DNA of 64,000 bases from Gemmatimonadaceae bacterium (GCA_036504815.1 DASXUN010000023.1:1-64000); one strand, 5' to 3'; positions 45,908 to 55,412 are shown, counted from the stretch's first letter. A program made the numbers and translations. The notes: generated from the letters alone by a model not told the origin.

Positions 45908-46537
45908 TCAGCCCTTGCTGCGGTCGGGGCGCCATTCGGCGCGCCACTCGCAGCTGCCTTCGCTGCGCGATGCGCAGCGGACATGGTCGACGGCGCCCAC
46001 TCCGCCGACCATCAGTTGGATGAACTCGCGGAGCGCCGATTCGTAGAAGGCGCAGCCGCCGAGCTTGGGCGCAGCATCTCGGGTCACCGATTCGGATACA
46101 TCGAGGATAATGCTTCCCCCCATGCGCCGGGCCGTGCCGTGCATGTACCGCTTGGCCGCCCGGCGCACGTGTCGCAGCGCGAGCGGGCGCGTCAGCAGCG
46201 TGGGGAACGTGCGCATCAGCTTGCGCGTCACCGGCGAAATGGTGCCGTAGACCTGGCGCGCGAAGAAGCGCCCCGCCTCGCGGAAGACGGCCTCCGCGTC
46301 GGGACGGCGGCCGATCAGGCGCGCAATGCCAACGGCCTCGTTGTAGTCCGTGCGTTGCTTGCGCCGCACCGCCTCCGCAAATCGCCTGATCTGCGCGAAG
46401 ACGGTATCGGAGAGTCCCAGGCGCTTGTTGCGCAGCTCATGCACGAATTCCGCTTCGAAATCGTTGTCGGGGAGGTCCACCGTGCGGACCGCCTCGAGCA
46501 GGCTGAGCGGAATGAGAGGATCGACAGGTCCGGGCAT
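45908..46537 (-). CDS. Uncharacterised 209-residue protein, possible V4R-like fold
   Basis: Not recognised with confidence. No signal peptide or membrane segment is visible. It has a helical first half (DTVFAQIRRFAEAVRRKQRTDYNEA) and a C-terminal part with GGCAFYESALREFIQL, VDHVRC and SCEWRAEWR. That Gly-Cys ... Cys pattern, with an FY-ALREF helix, recalls small-molecule binding V4R/heme-NO-like domains. It lies upstream of the M24 peptidase with a 4-bp gap. Confidence 0.55.
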   Translation of the reverse strand: MPGPVDPLIPLSLLEAVRTVDLPDNDFEAEFVHELRNKRLGLSDTVFAQIRRFAEAVRRKQRTDYNEAVGIARLIGRRPDAEAVFREAGRFFARQVYGTISPVTRKLMRTFPTLLTRPLALRHVRRAAKRYMHGTARRMGGSIILDVSESVTRDAAPKLGGCAFYESALREFIQLMVGGVGAVDHVRCASRSEGSCEWRAEWRPDRSKG

Positions 46538-46601
46538 CGGTGACGCAAGCTAACGCGCCACGACGTGGCGGAACAAGCGACGCGCCACGCGCGTTTTCCG
46601 C

Positions 46602-47471
46602 TTGCGCCTGGTTGCGACGCCGTTGAATATCCGAACGTCCATCCTCCGGACTCTCCTGCCGCCCGTGTTCATCGACTTCCTTCCCCGTCTGCTGATCGGC
46701 GGTGCCGTCGCCGGCGTGGCGGCGCGGCACGCGGCACGGCGCGGGCTGCTCACCCCGGGCGGCGAGTATGCCGCGTTCGCCGTGGGACTGGCCGCCGCGC
46801 TCGGCGGCGTCGGCTGGCTCCTGTCGCTGGCGGTCTTCTTCTACACTTCCGTGGTCCTCACGCGCTGGCACGCGGACGAGAAGCGTCGCCGGTCACTGGG
46901 CATGCTCCCCGAACTCCGCTCGCGTGATGCTTGGCAGGTGCTCGCCAACGGCGGCGTATTCGCGGTCGGGGCGCTGGCGTGGGCATTCACCGGCAACTGG
47001 GAGGCGGGACTCCTGGGGTTCGGCGCACTCGCTGCGGCCACGGCCGACACGTGGGCCACGGAAGTCGGGATGGCGCTGCAGGGGACGCCGCGTTCCATCG
47101 TCAACGGGGAGCCCGTGGAGCCCGGGACGTCGGGGGGTGTCAGCGCGCAGGGCCTGGCCGCGGCCGTGGCCGGCGCTTTCGTGATCGGCCTCTGCGCCGT
47201 GGCGTCGTTCACCGTCCCCTTCGACATTCCGCGACTTGAGGCGGTCTTTCTTGGCGGCCTGATTGGAACCGTCACCGACTCGCTGCTGGGCGCCACCGTG
47301 CAATCGCGCCGGTGGTGTGACGCCTGCCAGGCCTGGACCGAGCGACGGGTCCATACCTGTGGCTATCGCAGCCACCACCGTCGGGGCTACCGTTGGATGA
47401 CCAACGACACGGTCAACCTCGTCTCGGCCGTGGTGGGAGGGATCGTCGCGATGGGCGCATGGATTCCGTGA
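46602..47471 (+). CDS. DUF92 family integral membrane protein
   Basis: A 289-residue protein with six or more membrane segments. Family marks are GFGALAAATADTWATEVGM, PGTSGGVSAQGLAA, GATVQSRRWCDAC and the C-terminal RGYRWMTNDTVNLVSAVVGG. Plant relatives (VTE6) phosphorylate phytyl phosphate; a prenyl or phytyl phosphate kinase role is possible but not shown. The start is uncertain: a TTG at 46602 or a GTG at 46665; neither has a ribosome site. The end overlaps the flavin reductase start. Confidence 0.82.
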   Translation: MRLVATPLNIRTSILRTLLPPVFIDFLPRLLIGGAVAGVAARHAARRGLLTPGGEYAAFAVGLAAALGGVGWLLSLAVFFYTSVVLTRWHADEKRRRSLGMLPELRSRDAWQVLANGGVFAVGALAWAFTGNWEAGLLGFGALAAATADTWATEVGMALQGTPRSIVNGEPVEPGTSGGVSAQGLAAAVAGAFVIGLCAVASFTVPFDIPRLEAVFLGGLIGTVTDSLLGATVQSRRWCDACQAWTERRVHTCGYRSHHRRGYRWMTNDTVNLVSAVVGGIVAMGAWIP

Positions 47472-47950
47472 GCGTCACCGATTTCCGGGCGGCGCTGTCC
47501 CGCTTCGCGTCGGGCGTCACCGTGGTGACGGTGCGCGACGCGGACGGCGTCGACCACGGGATGACGGTCAGCGCGTTCACGTCCCTCTCGCTCGACCCGC
47601 CGCTCGTGCTGGCCTGCCTCGACCGGGTCGCGACCGTCTTGCCGCACCTGCTCGCCGCCGAGCGCTTTGGTGTAAGCATCCTCGCGGAGGGGCAGGACGT
47701 CATCTCGGCACGCTTCGCGGAGCAGGGCGTGGTGCGCTTCGACGGCGTGGCAGTGTCGCGCGCTGCCGGAGGGCCAGTGCTCATCGATGGCGCGGTGGCG
47801 CATCTGGTCTGCCGGCGGGTGGCCGAGTTCCCGGGGGGCGACCACGTGATCGTCGTCGGTGCGATCGAGTCGGCCCGGGCCCTTGGAGAAAGGCCGCTGC
47901 TCTACGCGATGCGTCAGTACGGGTCGTTCACGCCGGATTCTGGCCGCTGA
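47459..47950 (+). CDS. Flavin reductase-like FMN-binding protein
   Basis: A 163-residue split-barrel flavoprotein (HpaC/RutF group) that reduces free flavin with NAD(P)H, often for a partner monooxygenase. FRAALSRFASGVTVVTV, MTVSAFTSLSLDPPLVLACL and the late GDHVIVVGAI are the family motifs. The ATG overlaps the end of the DUF92 gene; a GTG at 47468 overlapping its stop is an alternative. No monooxygenase is adjacent. Confidence 0.88.
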   Translation: MDSVSVTDFRAALSRFASGVTVVTVRDADGVDHGMTVSAFTSLSLDPPLVLACLDRVATVLPHLLAAERFGVSILAEGQDVISARFAEQGVVRFDGVAVSRAAGGPVLIDGAVAHLVCRRVAEFPGGDHVIVVGAIESARALGERPLLYAMRQYGSFTPDSGR

Positions 47951-47990
47951 CGTCGCGTGGCGCGGCGGCCGTGCCGGCCGTGCGACGCGC

Positions 47991-48039
47991 GGGTGGCCCT
48001 GGTGGGTGGCCCGGTCGGGTGGCCCCCGGCCGGATGGCC
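47991..48039 (+). repeat. Short tandem repeat, 13-nt period
   Basis: GGGTGGCCC recurs at 47991, 48004 and 48017 (13-nt spacing), with a degenerate CGGATGGCC at 48031. It sits in the 158-bp gap between the flavin reductase and aquaporin genes. No partner arm was found. Confidence 0.6.
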
Positions 48040-48108
48040 GAGCGACGAGGTACGCCCTAGCTTCGCAGCATCCCCTCGCACCATCGACGCCCTCTTTCCG
48101 GTCCTTCC

Positions 48109-48813
48109 ATGCGAGACTCCATCCGTCACTTCCTCTCCGAGTTCATCGGCACCTTCGCGCTGACCTTCGTCGGCAGCGCGGCCATCATGCAGGCGACCCA
48201 GGGCGGCGGGAATCTCGTTGCGGTGGCCCTGGCGCACGGGCTCGTGCTCGCCATCTTCGTGTCGGCGTTCATGCACATCGGGGCGCACTTCAACCCCGCG
48301 GTGACGCTCGGCATGCTCGTCGTGCGCCGCATCGAGCCGTTCATGGCCGGCCTCTACATCGTGGCGCAGGTGGCGGGGGCCACGGCCGCGGCGTTCCTGC
48401 TCAAGTTCGCGTTCCCCGCGGCGCTCTTCGCCGCGACGCGCGGCGGCGGCCAGTCGGTGTCGCTCGACATCACGTCCGGGCAGGCGTTCCTGCTCGAGAT
48501 GGTCGGCACGATGTTCCTGGTGTGGGCGATCTTCGGCACGGCGGTGGATCACCGCGCGCCGCGCATTGGCGGTCTCGGCGTGGGCTTCGCGCTCGCCGTG
48601 GACATCCTGGCGTTCGGCAACCTGACGGGCTCCTCGGTGAATCCCGCCCGTTCGTTCGGTCCGGCCTTCGCGAGCGGGATTTACGAGGCGCAGGGGATCT
48701 ACTGGCTGGCGCCGATCACGGGGGCGATCATCGCCGCGCTCGTGTACGAGAAGTTCCTGCTCACCGAGGAACCGGAGCCGGTGGACCACGGGGCGATTGG
48801 ATCGCAGCCGTAA
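48109..48813 (+). CDS. Aquaporin (MIP family)
   Basis: A 234-residue channel with six membrane segments. Both NPA boxes are intact: HFNPAVTLG in the first half and SSVNPARSFGPAF in the second. The second half also has an AVDHRAPRIGGLGVGF connector typical of bacterial and plant aquaporins. Water rather than glycerol transport is suggested, since the box surroundings lack the GLP-type Asp insertion, but selectivity cannot be settled by eye. It converges on the pyrophosphatase gene. Confidence 0.92.
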   Translation: MRDSIRHFLSEFIGTFALTFVGSAAIMQATQGGGNLVAVALAHGLVLAIFVSAFMHIGAHFNPAVTLGMLVVRRIEPFMAGLYIVAQVAGATAAAFLLKFAFPAALFAATRGGGQSVSLDITSGQAFLLEMVGTMFLVWAIFGTAVDHRAPRIGGLGVGFALAVDILAFGNLTGSSVNPARSFGPAFASGIYEAQGIYWLAPITGAIIAALVYEKFLLTEEPEPVDHGAIGSQP

Positions 48814-48817
48814 GCAC

Positions 48818-48957
48818 GACTGAGATTCTGGAATCCGGAACGGGATTCGTGAATCCGATTGAGGACGGCGACGTACGATAGCGCGAAGCCCATCGCCGGT
48901 CGCCGTCTGCATTCGAGTTCCTGAATCCCCTCCCGGTTTCCTGATCCTCAATCAGCG
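48818..48957. repeat. R11: GATTGAGGAT inverted-arm element between aquaporin and ppa
   Basis: The left arm starts five bases after the aquaporin stop (GACTGAGATTCTGGAATCCG); the right arm ends in TCCTGATCCTCAATCAGC. They pair imperfectly over about 60 bp around a loop near 48882-48895. On the minus strand GAT TGA GGAT gives the last codon and stop of ppa. Confidence 0.8.
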
Positions 48958-49499
48958 GTTCGAAACCAGCTCTCCCGTTTCGCCTCGTACCGCACCATCG
49001 ACTCGTTGATCACCTGCATCGCCTGGTCGCTCTTCCCCCACCCGACGATCTCGCAGCGCTTGCCCTCGAGATCCTTGTAGATGTGGAAGAAGTGCTCGAT
49101 CTCCAGCAGGTAATGCTGCGGCATGTCGGCAATGTCGAAGTGCTCCTCGTGATGCGGTGAGTTGACCGGCACCGCCAGGATCTTGTCATCGGGCTCGCCG
49201 CGGTCGCGCAGGCGGAGGACACCGATGGGTCGCACGTCGATGAGGCAGCCGACGAAAGTCGGTTCGTTGATGCGAACGAGCACGTCGAGCGGGTCGCCGT
49301 CCTCGTGGAGCGTGCGCGGGATGAGGCCGTAGTCGCCCGGATAGTGCACGGCGCTGTAGAGCACGCGGTCGAGCTTGAAGAGCCCCGACTCCTTGTCGAG
49401 TTCGTACTTGTTGCGGCTGCCGCGCGGGATCTCGATGACCGCGGTCACCGTCTCCGGCGGATGACTGCCGGTGGGGAGGTCGTGCCAGGGGTGGAGCAT
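48948..49499 (-). CDS. ppa: Inorganic pyrophosphatase, family I
   Basis: A 183-residue soluble enzyme that splits pyrophosphate to two phosphates. The active-site set is there: EIPRGSRNKYELD, YPGDYGLIP, EDGDPLDVLV and KILAVPVNSP with EHFFHIYKDLEGK. The length matches bacterial hexameric forms. It is flanked by R11 at its stop and R12 at its start, so the coding sequence is bracketed by related elements. The penultimate codon and stop lie in R11. Confidence 0.95.
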   Translation of the reverse strand: MLHPWHDLPTGSHPPETVTAVIEIPRGSRNKYELDKESGLFKLDRVLYSAVHYPGDYGLIPRTLHEDGDPLDVLVRINEPTFVGCLIDVRPIGVLRLRDRGEPDDKILAVPVNSPHHEEHFDIADMPQHYLLEIEHFFHIYKDLEGKRCEIVGWGKSDQAMQVINESMVRYEAKRESWFRTAD

Positions 49500-49507
49500 G
49501 GAGAAAC

Positions 49508-49634
49508 CGATTGAGGATTGGGAATCCGGATCCGGATTAAGGATAACGACTCAGGACGGCGACCCGCGATATCGCGAGTCGCCGTCCTGAGTCGGAGTCC
49601 ATGGTCCCGGTCCGGATTCTCAATCCTCGATCGG
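49508..49634. repeat. R12: GATTGAGGAT element with a 46-bp near-perfect palindrome
   Basis: Outer arms begin GATTGAGGATTGGGAATCCG and end CGGATTCTCAATCCTCGATC. The core 49548-49593 (GACTCAGGACGGCGAC and complement around CGATATCG) is a palindrome with one mismatch in 23 pairs. Its place is upstream of ppa and 8 bp after the ggt stop. Confidence 0.85.
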
Positions 49635-49641
49635 TCCCTCG

Positions 49642-51423
49642 TCAGTACCCCATCGCCGCGCCATCCCGCCGCGGGTCCGCCACGCCAACCAGCTTGCCCT
49701 TCACCACGGCGATCGCGTGCACGCCGCCGAACATGATGTCGCCGACGCGCGACAGCGGCATGTAGCCCTTGGCCTTCAGGGCGGCGTAGACCTCGGGGGC
49801 GAAGCCGGCCTCGACCTCGACGTTCCGTCCCTGCGCCGGCTGGAGGCGCGGCGCGGCGATCGCCGTCCACGGGTCCTCGCCAAGGGCGAGATGCCGCCAC
49901 GTCACCTGCGTCGTGGACGTCGGGATGTATTGCGACCCCGCCGCACCGACGACCATCCGCACGTCGTTCCCCTTCAGGATGATGGTGGGGTTGATCGTGG
50001 AACTCGCGTACCGGTTGGGGCCGCGCGTCGCATTGTCGAGGTTGGACGCGCCGGAGTTCAGGAAGAAGCCGTTGACGTACACGCCGGAGCCGAAGAGCAC
50101 CCCGACCGTGAAGGTCATCGAGACCGCATTGCGGTCGCCGTCGACCACGCTGAAGTGCGTCGTGTTCGAGCCTTCCCACGCGGCGTCCTCGTCACCGCCG
50201 GCGCGAGGGGCCCGCGGCTCCGCCACCTTGTCGGGACCGAGCTTGCTCGCGCCCCAACCCTCGAGGGTGGCACAGGCGCCGGTGGGCGCCACGGCGTCCT
50301 CGGCCCACGGATCGCCCGGCGTCGGCGTCGCGGCTCCGTCGAGCCCGGTCACGGCCGTCACGCGCTTCGCGGCGAAGGCGGGGCTGATCAGCCCGCGCGA
50401 CGGCACGGCAAAGTACCCCGGATCGCCGCGGAATCGCGTGGCGTCGTTTCCGGCGACGCGGAGCGCGTTGACGATCTGCACCGCGGCCGCGCCCTGCGTG
50501 GTGGGCGAGCCAAGCGGCCCGGCGTTGGTGGCGGCGAGGAGATTGAGCGCCGCGAGCGGCACCGCGCCGCCAAGCGGCGGCGGGGCCGACAGCAGCGTGT
50601 AGCCCATCCACGTCGTGCAGAGCGGCCGTTCGACGGCCACCGGGTAGTTCCTGAAGTCCGCCGCCGTGGCCGGACTTCCGAAGGACCGCATTCTGGCCGC
50701 GGTCCGTTCGGCCATCGGGCCTTCGTAGAATGCGGCGCGCCCGTCGCGCGCGATCGCGTCGAGCGTCTGCGCCAGCTGAGCCTGCACCAGCCGGTCACCC
50801 GGGCGGAGCGCCTGCCCACCCGGAAGGAAGAGCGCCGCCGCGGCGCTGTCGGCCGTCAGCTTGGCCCGCGACGCTTCGGCCGTGCGCGCCAGGAGCGGCG
50901 AGACGATGAACCCGTCGCGCGCGAGCGCGATGGCCGGCGCCATCACCTGCGCGCGCGGCAACTTGCCCCACTTGGCATGCGCCTCCAGCAATCCGGCCAC
51001 CGCGCCCGGAATGCCCGCGGCGCGGCCGTTGATCGGCGCGCGCATCGATGCGGTGTCGGTGCGCGACCAGTCGGGGTCGGCCCCGGTGCGCGCGTAGAAC
51101 TCCAGCGCATCGGCGCGCGCGCTGCCGCGCATCCAGACGATCATCCCGCCCCCCGCGCCAATTCCCGTCTGCGACGGATCGACGACGGCGAGCGCGAAGG
51201 CGGTGGCGACGGCGGCATCAACCGCGTTGCCGCCCTCGCGCAGGATACGGGCGCCAGCGGCCGCCGCATCGGCGTGTGACGCCGTGACCATTCCGCGCGC
51301 CGACTCGGCGCGCTTGGCGAACATCGGAGGAAGGGAGGACTGCGGCGGCTGCAGCCCGCAGGCAGTGACGAGGGCAGCGCCCAGAACGAGCGCGCGCGAG
51401 CGGTTGGCACGAAGGGTCGTCAT
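49642..51423 (-). CDS. ggt: Gamma-glutamyltranspeptidase, lipoprotein
   Basis: A 593-residue Ntn-hydrolase precursor that cleaves gamma-glutamyl bonds, chiefly of glutathione. Residues 1-22 contain a lipobox (LVTAC), so it is probably anchored in a membrane. The large-subunit part runs to about residue 418; NTTHFSVVD holds the Thr that becomes the N-terminus of the small subunit after self-cleavage, and GFFLNSGASNLD follows. GNAVDAAVATAFALAVV and GIGAGGGMIVW are N-terminal family motifs. Confidence 0.92.
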   Translation of the reverse strand: MTTLRANRSRALVLGAALVTACGLQPPQSSLPPMFAKRAESARGMVTASHADAAAAGARILREGGNAVDAAVATAFALAVVDPSQTGIGAGGGMIVWMRGSARADALEFYARTGADPDWSRTDTASMRAPINGRAAGIPGAVAGLLEAHAKWGKLPRAQVMAPAIALARDGFIVSPLLARTAEASRAKLTADSAAAALFLPGGQALRPGDRLVQAQLAQTLDAIARDGRAAFYEGPMAERTAARMRSFGSPATAADFRNYPVAVERPLCTTWMGYTLLSAPPPLGGAVPLAALNLLAATNAGPLGSPTTQGAAAVQIVNALRVAGNDATRFRGDPGYFAVPSRGLISPAFAAKRVTAVTGLDGAATPTPGDPWAEDAVAPTGACATLEGWGASKLGPDKVAEPRAPRAGGDEDAAWEGSNTTHFSVVDGDRNAVSMTFTVGVLFGSGVYVNGFFLNSGASNLDNATRGPNRYASSTINPTIILKGNDVRMVVGAAGSQYIPTSTTQVTWRHLALGEDPWTAIAAPRLQPAQGRNVEVEAGFAPEVYAALKAKGYMPLSRVGDIMFGGVHAIAVVKGKLVGVADPRRDGAAMGY

Positions 51424-51558
51424 GACAGGGCGGGAGAAACGAGAACCGGACCCGGCCGCGTTGGCCGGATCCGGTAGAATAACGCCGCCCGGGCGCGATG
51501 CGCTGGCGGGCTCACCGCGCGCGGGCGTCGCGGCCGCGCGCCGCGACGCGCGCCGCGA

Positions 51559-51870
51559 TCACTCCTCGAACTCGAACAGTCCCTCGAGCTGCGTCAGGTG
51601 CAGGAGATGCCGCACGGTGGGCGGCGTGTGCGTGAGGCAGGTGGCCAGGAAGCTTTCGCGGGCGCGCTTCTGCAGCAGCACCAGCACGCCGAGTCCGCTG
51701 GCGTCCACCTCCCGCGTGTCGCGCAGGTCGATGGTCAGCCGCTTCGCTCCGCTCGCGGCGGCCTTCGAGAGCCGCTCGAGCGCATCCCGGCGGAAGTCGA
51801 GTCGGTGTTCCGACACGAGGCGCTCGGGCGCATGGAGAACGACGCGATCAGGTTCATTCAGCGGGTACAT
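51559..51870 (-). CDS. STAS-domain anti-sigma factor antagonist-like protein
   Basis: A 103-residue single STAS domain. The motif IDLRDTREVDASGLGVLVLL carries the Ser (DASG) that an anti-sigma kinase would phosphorylate. The start at 51870 is fixed by GGAGG five bases upstream; a longer frame to 51909 has no such site. The partner kinase or sigma factor is not nearby. It may feed a general stress or partner-switching circuit (inference). Confidence 0.85.
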   Translation of the reverse strand: MYPLNEPDRVVLHAPERLVSEHRLDFRRDALERLSKAAASGAKRLTIDLRDTREVDASGLGVLVLLQKRARESFLATCLTHTPPTVRHLLHLTQLEGLFEFEE

Positions 51871-52372
51871 GGAAACCTCCTCGCTGCCAACGACCAAAGC
51901 CATCCGCATTGTTCCTCCGGTACTCCCGCGTGGTCTTCTGCGACCTCGCTCACCTTCGGCAGCTGGACCTTCTCGTAGTTCGAGATTCCTGGCTTTGCGG
52001 CCCCGCCTCGCGACGGGTGTGCTCTTGTCGGGTGAAGCAGCGTTCAGTTGTTGCCCTCTTCAACCGCGAGAAACGTGCCAGATCAAACTGGCTTATAACT
52101 CATTGTTATATATAAAGTTATAAGTTCGTCACAACGTGACGGGGACGTTTTGCCATGTTTCGCGCGGTGTGCGCGGCAAGGCGCTGGTCAGCGTCATTTT
52201 CGGTGATAGTTACGATGCGACGAGGAATCGTCACTTCGTGTCGCGATTCGGGCGCGGCCACTCCGCCACGTTGCTGGTTTCGGAGGACGCGGCTATCCTC
52301 TGTCCCATTCGCCCGGCTCCCTGACGTACGCGTAAGGGGAACGCCCGCCCGCCTTCATTATCTCGCCCGACC
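51871..52372. other. 502-bp intergenic region with an AT-rich island
   Basis: No supported gene is seen. Its middle carries an unusually AT-rich stretch: CTTATAACT at 52092 and its exact complement AGTTATAAG at 52116 flank TATATA-rich DNA, followed by a GTCAC-AAC-GTGAC palindrome (52128-52140). The right part holds a candidate acs promoter. Short open frames here lack ribosome sites and family likeness. Confidence 0.55.
52271..52299 (+). promoter_or_regulatory. Candidate acs promoter
   Basis: TTGCTG (52271-52276), 17-nt spacer, TATCCT (52294-52299), 73 bp before the acs start. The spacing is ideal, the boxes moderate. Confidence 0.4.
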
Positions 52373-54337
52373 ATGTCCGATCTCGACACCCTGCTGACCG
52401 AGAACCGCTCGTTTCCTCCGTCCGAACACTTCCGGCATCACGCCATCGTGAACGACGGCTCGCTGCACGTGGAGGCGGAGCGCGACTACGAGGCGTTCTG
52501 GGCGCGGCATGCGCGCGAACTCGAATGGATGGTGCCGTTCACGGAAACGCTCGAGTGGGCGCCGCCGCATGCGAAGTGGTTCCACGGCGGCCGGCTGAAC
52601 GTCTCCGTGAATTGCATCGACCGCTGGGTGCGCGGCCCGCACCGCAACAAGGCGGCGATCGTCTGGGAGGGCGAGCCGGGCGACGCCCGCGTGCTCACCT
52701 ACTGGGACCTGTACCGCGAGGTCCAGAAGTTCGCGAACGTGCTCAAGTCACTCGGCGTCGAGCGCGGGGACCGCGTCGGCATCTACCTGCCGCTCATTCC
52801 GGAGGCGGCCATCGCCATGCTGGCGTGCGCGCGGATCGGCGCCATCCATAGTGTGGTCTTCGGCGGCTTCTCGCCGGAGTCGCTGCGCGACCGCATGAAC
52901 GACGCGCAGGCCAAGGTGCTCATCACCTCAGACGGCGGCTACCGTCGCGGCCAGGTGACGGCCCTCAAGCGCAATGCGGACAAGGCGCTCGAGGGAGCGC
53001 CCTCCGTGAAGGACGTGATTGTGGTGCAACGCCGGCCTGGCGGCATGGGCGACGAATCGTTCGCCCAGATGAAGGAGGGACGCGACCACTGGTGGCACCG
53101 CCTGATGCAGAACGCCAAGGCCGATTGCCCGCCGGAGGCGATGGACGCCGAAGATGTGCTCTTCATCCTCTACACGTCGGGCACGACCGGAAAGCCGAAG
53201 GGGATCGTGCACACGACCGGCGGCTACCTGACGGGCGTGGCGGCGACGACGAAGTACGTCTTCGACCTCAAGGAGGACGACGTCTTCTGGTGCACGGCCG
53301 ACGTGGGCTGGATCACGGGGCACTCGTACCTGGTGTACGGCCCGCTCGCCAACGGCACCACCTGCGTGATGTACGAGGGCGCGCCGGACTGGCCGGAGCG
53401 CAACCGGTTCTGGGAGATCTGCGAGAAATACGGCGTCTCGGTGTTCTACACGGCGCCGACCGCCATTCGCGCCTTCATGAAGTGGGGCGAGCAGCACCCG
53501 GCGCGGCACGACCTGTCGCGCCTGCGCCTGCTCGGCACCGTGGGCGAGCCCATCAATCCCGAGGCCTGGATCTGGTACCACAAGGTGATTGGCGGGCTGC
53601 GCTGTCCCATCGTCGACACGTGGTGGCAGACCGAGACCGGGGCCATCGTCATCTCACCGCTTCCCGGCCTGACGTCGACGAAGCCGGGCAGCGCAACGCA
53701 GCCGCTCCCCGGATACTTCGCCACGCTGCTCGACTCGAAGGCCAACGAGATTGGCGTGGGCGGCGGACTGCTGGCGCTGACCCGGCCGTGGCCCTCGATG
53801 CTCCGCACCATCTGGGGCGACGACGAGCGCTACGTGCAGACGTATTTCACCAAGTGGCCGGGGCGTCCCGACCTCTATTTCCCGGGCGATGGCGCCAAGC
53901 GCGACGAAGAGGGCTACTACGTGATCATGGGGCGCGTCGATGACGTCCTGAACGTCGCCGGCCACCGCATCGGCACCATGGAGGTGGAAAGCGCGCTCGT
54001 CGAGCATCCGGCGGTCGCGGAAGCGGCGGTGGTGGGCAAGACGCACGAACTCAAGGGGCAGTCGATTGCCGCGTTCGTCACGCTGCGCGACGGCTTCCAC
54101 CGGAGCCCCGCCCTGCGCGACGAACTGCGCGAGTTCGTGGCCGAGAAGATCGGCGCCATCGCGCGCCCGGACGACATCCTCTTCAGCGCGGACCTACCGA
54201 AGACGCGGTCCGGCAAGATCATGCGCCGGCTCTTGCGCGACATCGCCGAAGGGCGCACGCTGGGAGATACCACGACGCTGGCCGACCCGAGCGTGGTGGC
54301 GGCGCTCAAGGATCAATACGAGTCGGAAGAAAGCTGA
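52373..54337 (+). CDS. acs: Acetyl-CoA synthetase
   Basis: A 654-residue AMP-forming enzyme that activates acetate. ATP-binding motif [20 protein letters not shown], the WTADVG-like segment [23 protein letters not shown], and the C-terminal hinge-lysine motif [16 protein letters not shown] are all present. The terminal Lys of that motif is the usual acetylation control site. It is a monocistronic-looking gene with a promoter 73 bp upstream; its stop lies in the start of the R13 element. Confidence 0.96.
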   Translation: MSDLDTLLTENRSFPPSEHFRHHAIVNDGSLHVEAERDYEAFWARHARELEWMVPFTETLEWAPPHAKWFHGGRLNVSVNCIDRWVRGPHRNKAAIVWEGEPGDARVLTYWDLYREVQKFANVLKSLGVERGDRVGIYLPLIPEAAIAMLACARIGAIHSVVFGGFSPESLRDRMNDAQAKVLITSDGGYRRGQVTALKRNADKALEGAPSVKDVIVVQRRPGGMGDESFAQMKEGRDHWWHRLMQNAKADCPPEAMDAEDVLFILYTSGTTGKPKGIVHTTGGYLTGVAATTKYVFDLKEDDVFWCTADVGWITGHSYLVYGPLANGTTCVMYEGAPDWPERNRFWEICEKYGVSVFYTAPTAIRAFMKWGEQHPARHDLSRLRLLGTVGEPINPEAWIWYHKVIGGLRCPIVDTWWQTETGAIVISPLPGLTSTKPGSATQPLPGYFATLLDSKANEIGVGGGLLALTRPWPSMLRTIWGDDERYVQTYFTKWPGRPDLYFPGDGAKRDEEGYYVIMGRVDDVLNVAGHRIGTMEVESALVEHPAVAEAAVVGKTHELKGQSIAAFVTLRDGFHRSPALRDELREFVAEKIGAIARPDDILFSADLPKTRSGKIMRRLLRDIAEGRTLGDTTTLADPSVVAALKDQYESEES

Positions 54338-54432
54338 TTGAGGATTGGGATTCCGGATGGCGATTTCGGATTCCGATACCGGATGGCGATTGGCGATTAC
54401 CGCCGGCGATGAAGCCGGCGGCCCCCGGATGG
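54334..54432. repeat. R13: one-armed GATTGAGGAT element after acs
   Basis: It starts with the acs stop (C TGA TTGAGGATTGGG) and continues through repeated GGAT and GGCGATT words to a CCGCCGGC-GATGAA-GCCGGCGG hairpin (54400-54421). No full complementary arm follows; the Ser/Thr kinase gene starts 12 bp later. Confidence 0.75.
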
Positions 54433-54443
54433 TGAGGTGACGC

Positions 54444-55412
54444 ATGACGACGGACTTGCGGGAATCGCTGCAGCAGGCGCTCGACGCCGAGTACGTCCTT
54501 CAGGACGAGTTGCCGCGCGGCGGGATGTCCCGCGTCTTCCTGGCCGTCGAACGGGCGCTGCACCGGAAAGTGGTGCTGAAGGTTCTCGATCCGGAACTGG
54601 CGGCGACCCTGAGCGCGGAGCGGTTCAAGCGGGAGATTGCGCTGGCCGCGCGGCTGCAGCACCCGCACATCGTCCCGCTCCTGCACGCCGGCGCGGTGGA
54701 CGGCAAGCTGTTCTACTCGATGCCGTTCGTGGAGGGCGAGTCGCTGCGCGAACTGATGGCGCGCGAGCGCCCGATGAGCATCGACCGCATTACGCAGATC
54801 CTGGTTGAAGTGGCGGGGGCGCTCGACTTCGCGCACGCGCAGGGCGTGGTGCACCGCGACATCAAGCCCGAGAACGTGATGCTCTTTCACGGGCAGGCGG
54901 TCGTGCTCGACTTCGGCATCGCCAAGGCGGTGAGCGACTCGACGCATTCCGGCGGCGGCGCCACCACGGCGCCGCGCCTCACGCTGCAGGGGACGAGCCT
55001 TGGCACGCCGACGTACATCGCGCCGGAACAGGCGGCGGGCGACCCCACGCTCGATCACCGCGCCGACATCTACAGCGTGGGGTGCGTGGCGTACGAGATG
55101 CTGACGGGCCATCCGCCGTTCCGCGGCAAGACCCCGCAGGCGGTCATGATCGCGCATGCCAAGGAGTCACCCGAACCGATCGCCAAGCGGCGCCCGGACG
55201 CGCCGCCGGCATTGACCCGGCTGGTGATGCGGTGCCTCGCCAAGGCGCCGGATGGCCGCCCGCGGCGGGCTTCCGAGATCGTCGCCGCCCTGCGGGGCGA
55301 TCAGGGCGTCAGCGGCCTTCGCGGACTGCTCGATCGTGCCCCGTGGTGGCTGCCGTGGCTGCTGGCCGCCCTGTCGACCGCCGTGGCCATCGGCGTGGCG
55401 ACGTCGCGCTGA
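54444..55412 (+). CDS. Membrane-anchored Ser/Thr protein kinase
   Basis: A 322-residue Hanks-type kinase. The P-loop is LPRGGMSRVFLA, the VKVLDP-like lysine KVVLKVLDPEL, the catalytic loop HRDIKPENVM and the metal motif DFGIAKAV; the activation segment ends GTPTYIAPEQA. A single C-terminal membrane helix (about 300-320) follows with no extracellular sensor, unlike PknB-type receptors. Its substrate is unknown. The next gene begins 9 bp later and may be co-transcribed. Confidence 0.9.
   Translation: MTTDLRESLQQALDAEYVLQDELPRGGMSRVFLAVERALHRKVVLKVLDPELAATLSAERFKREIALAARLQHPHIVPLLHAGAVDGKLFYSMPFVEGESLRELMARERPMSIDRITQILVEVAGALDFAHAQGVVHRDIKPENVMLFHGQAVVLDFGIAKAVSDSTHSGGGATTAPRLTLQGTSLGTPTYIAPEQAAGDPTLDHRADIYSVGCVAYEMLTGHPPFRGKTPQAVMIAHAKESPEPIAKRRPDAPPALTRLVMRCLAKAPDGRPRRASEIVAALRGDQGVSGLRGLLDRAPWWLPWLLAALSTAVAIGVATSR

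Noticed and set aside
52136..52397. Short open frames before acs
   Set aside because: No ribosome site, no homology-like motif, and they overlap the candidate acs promoter.
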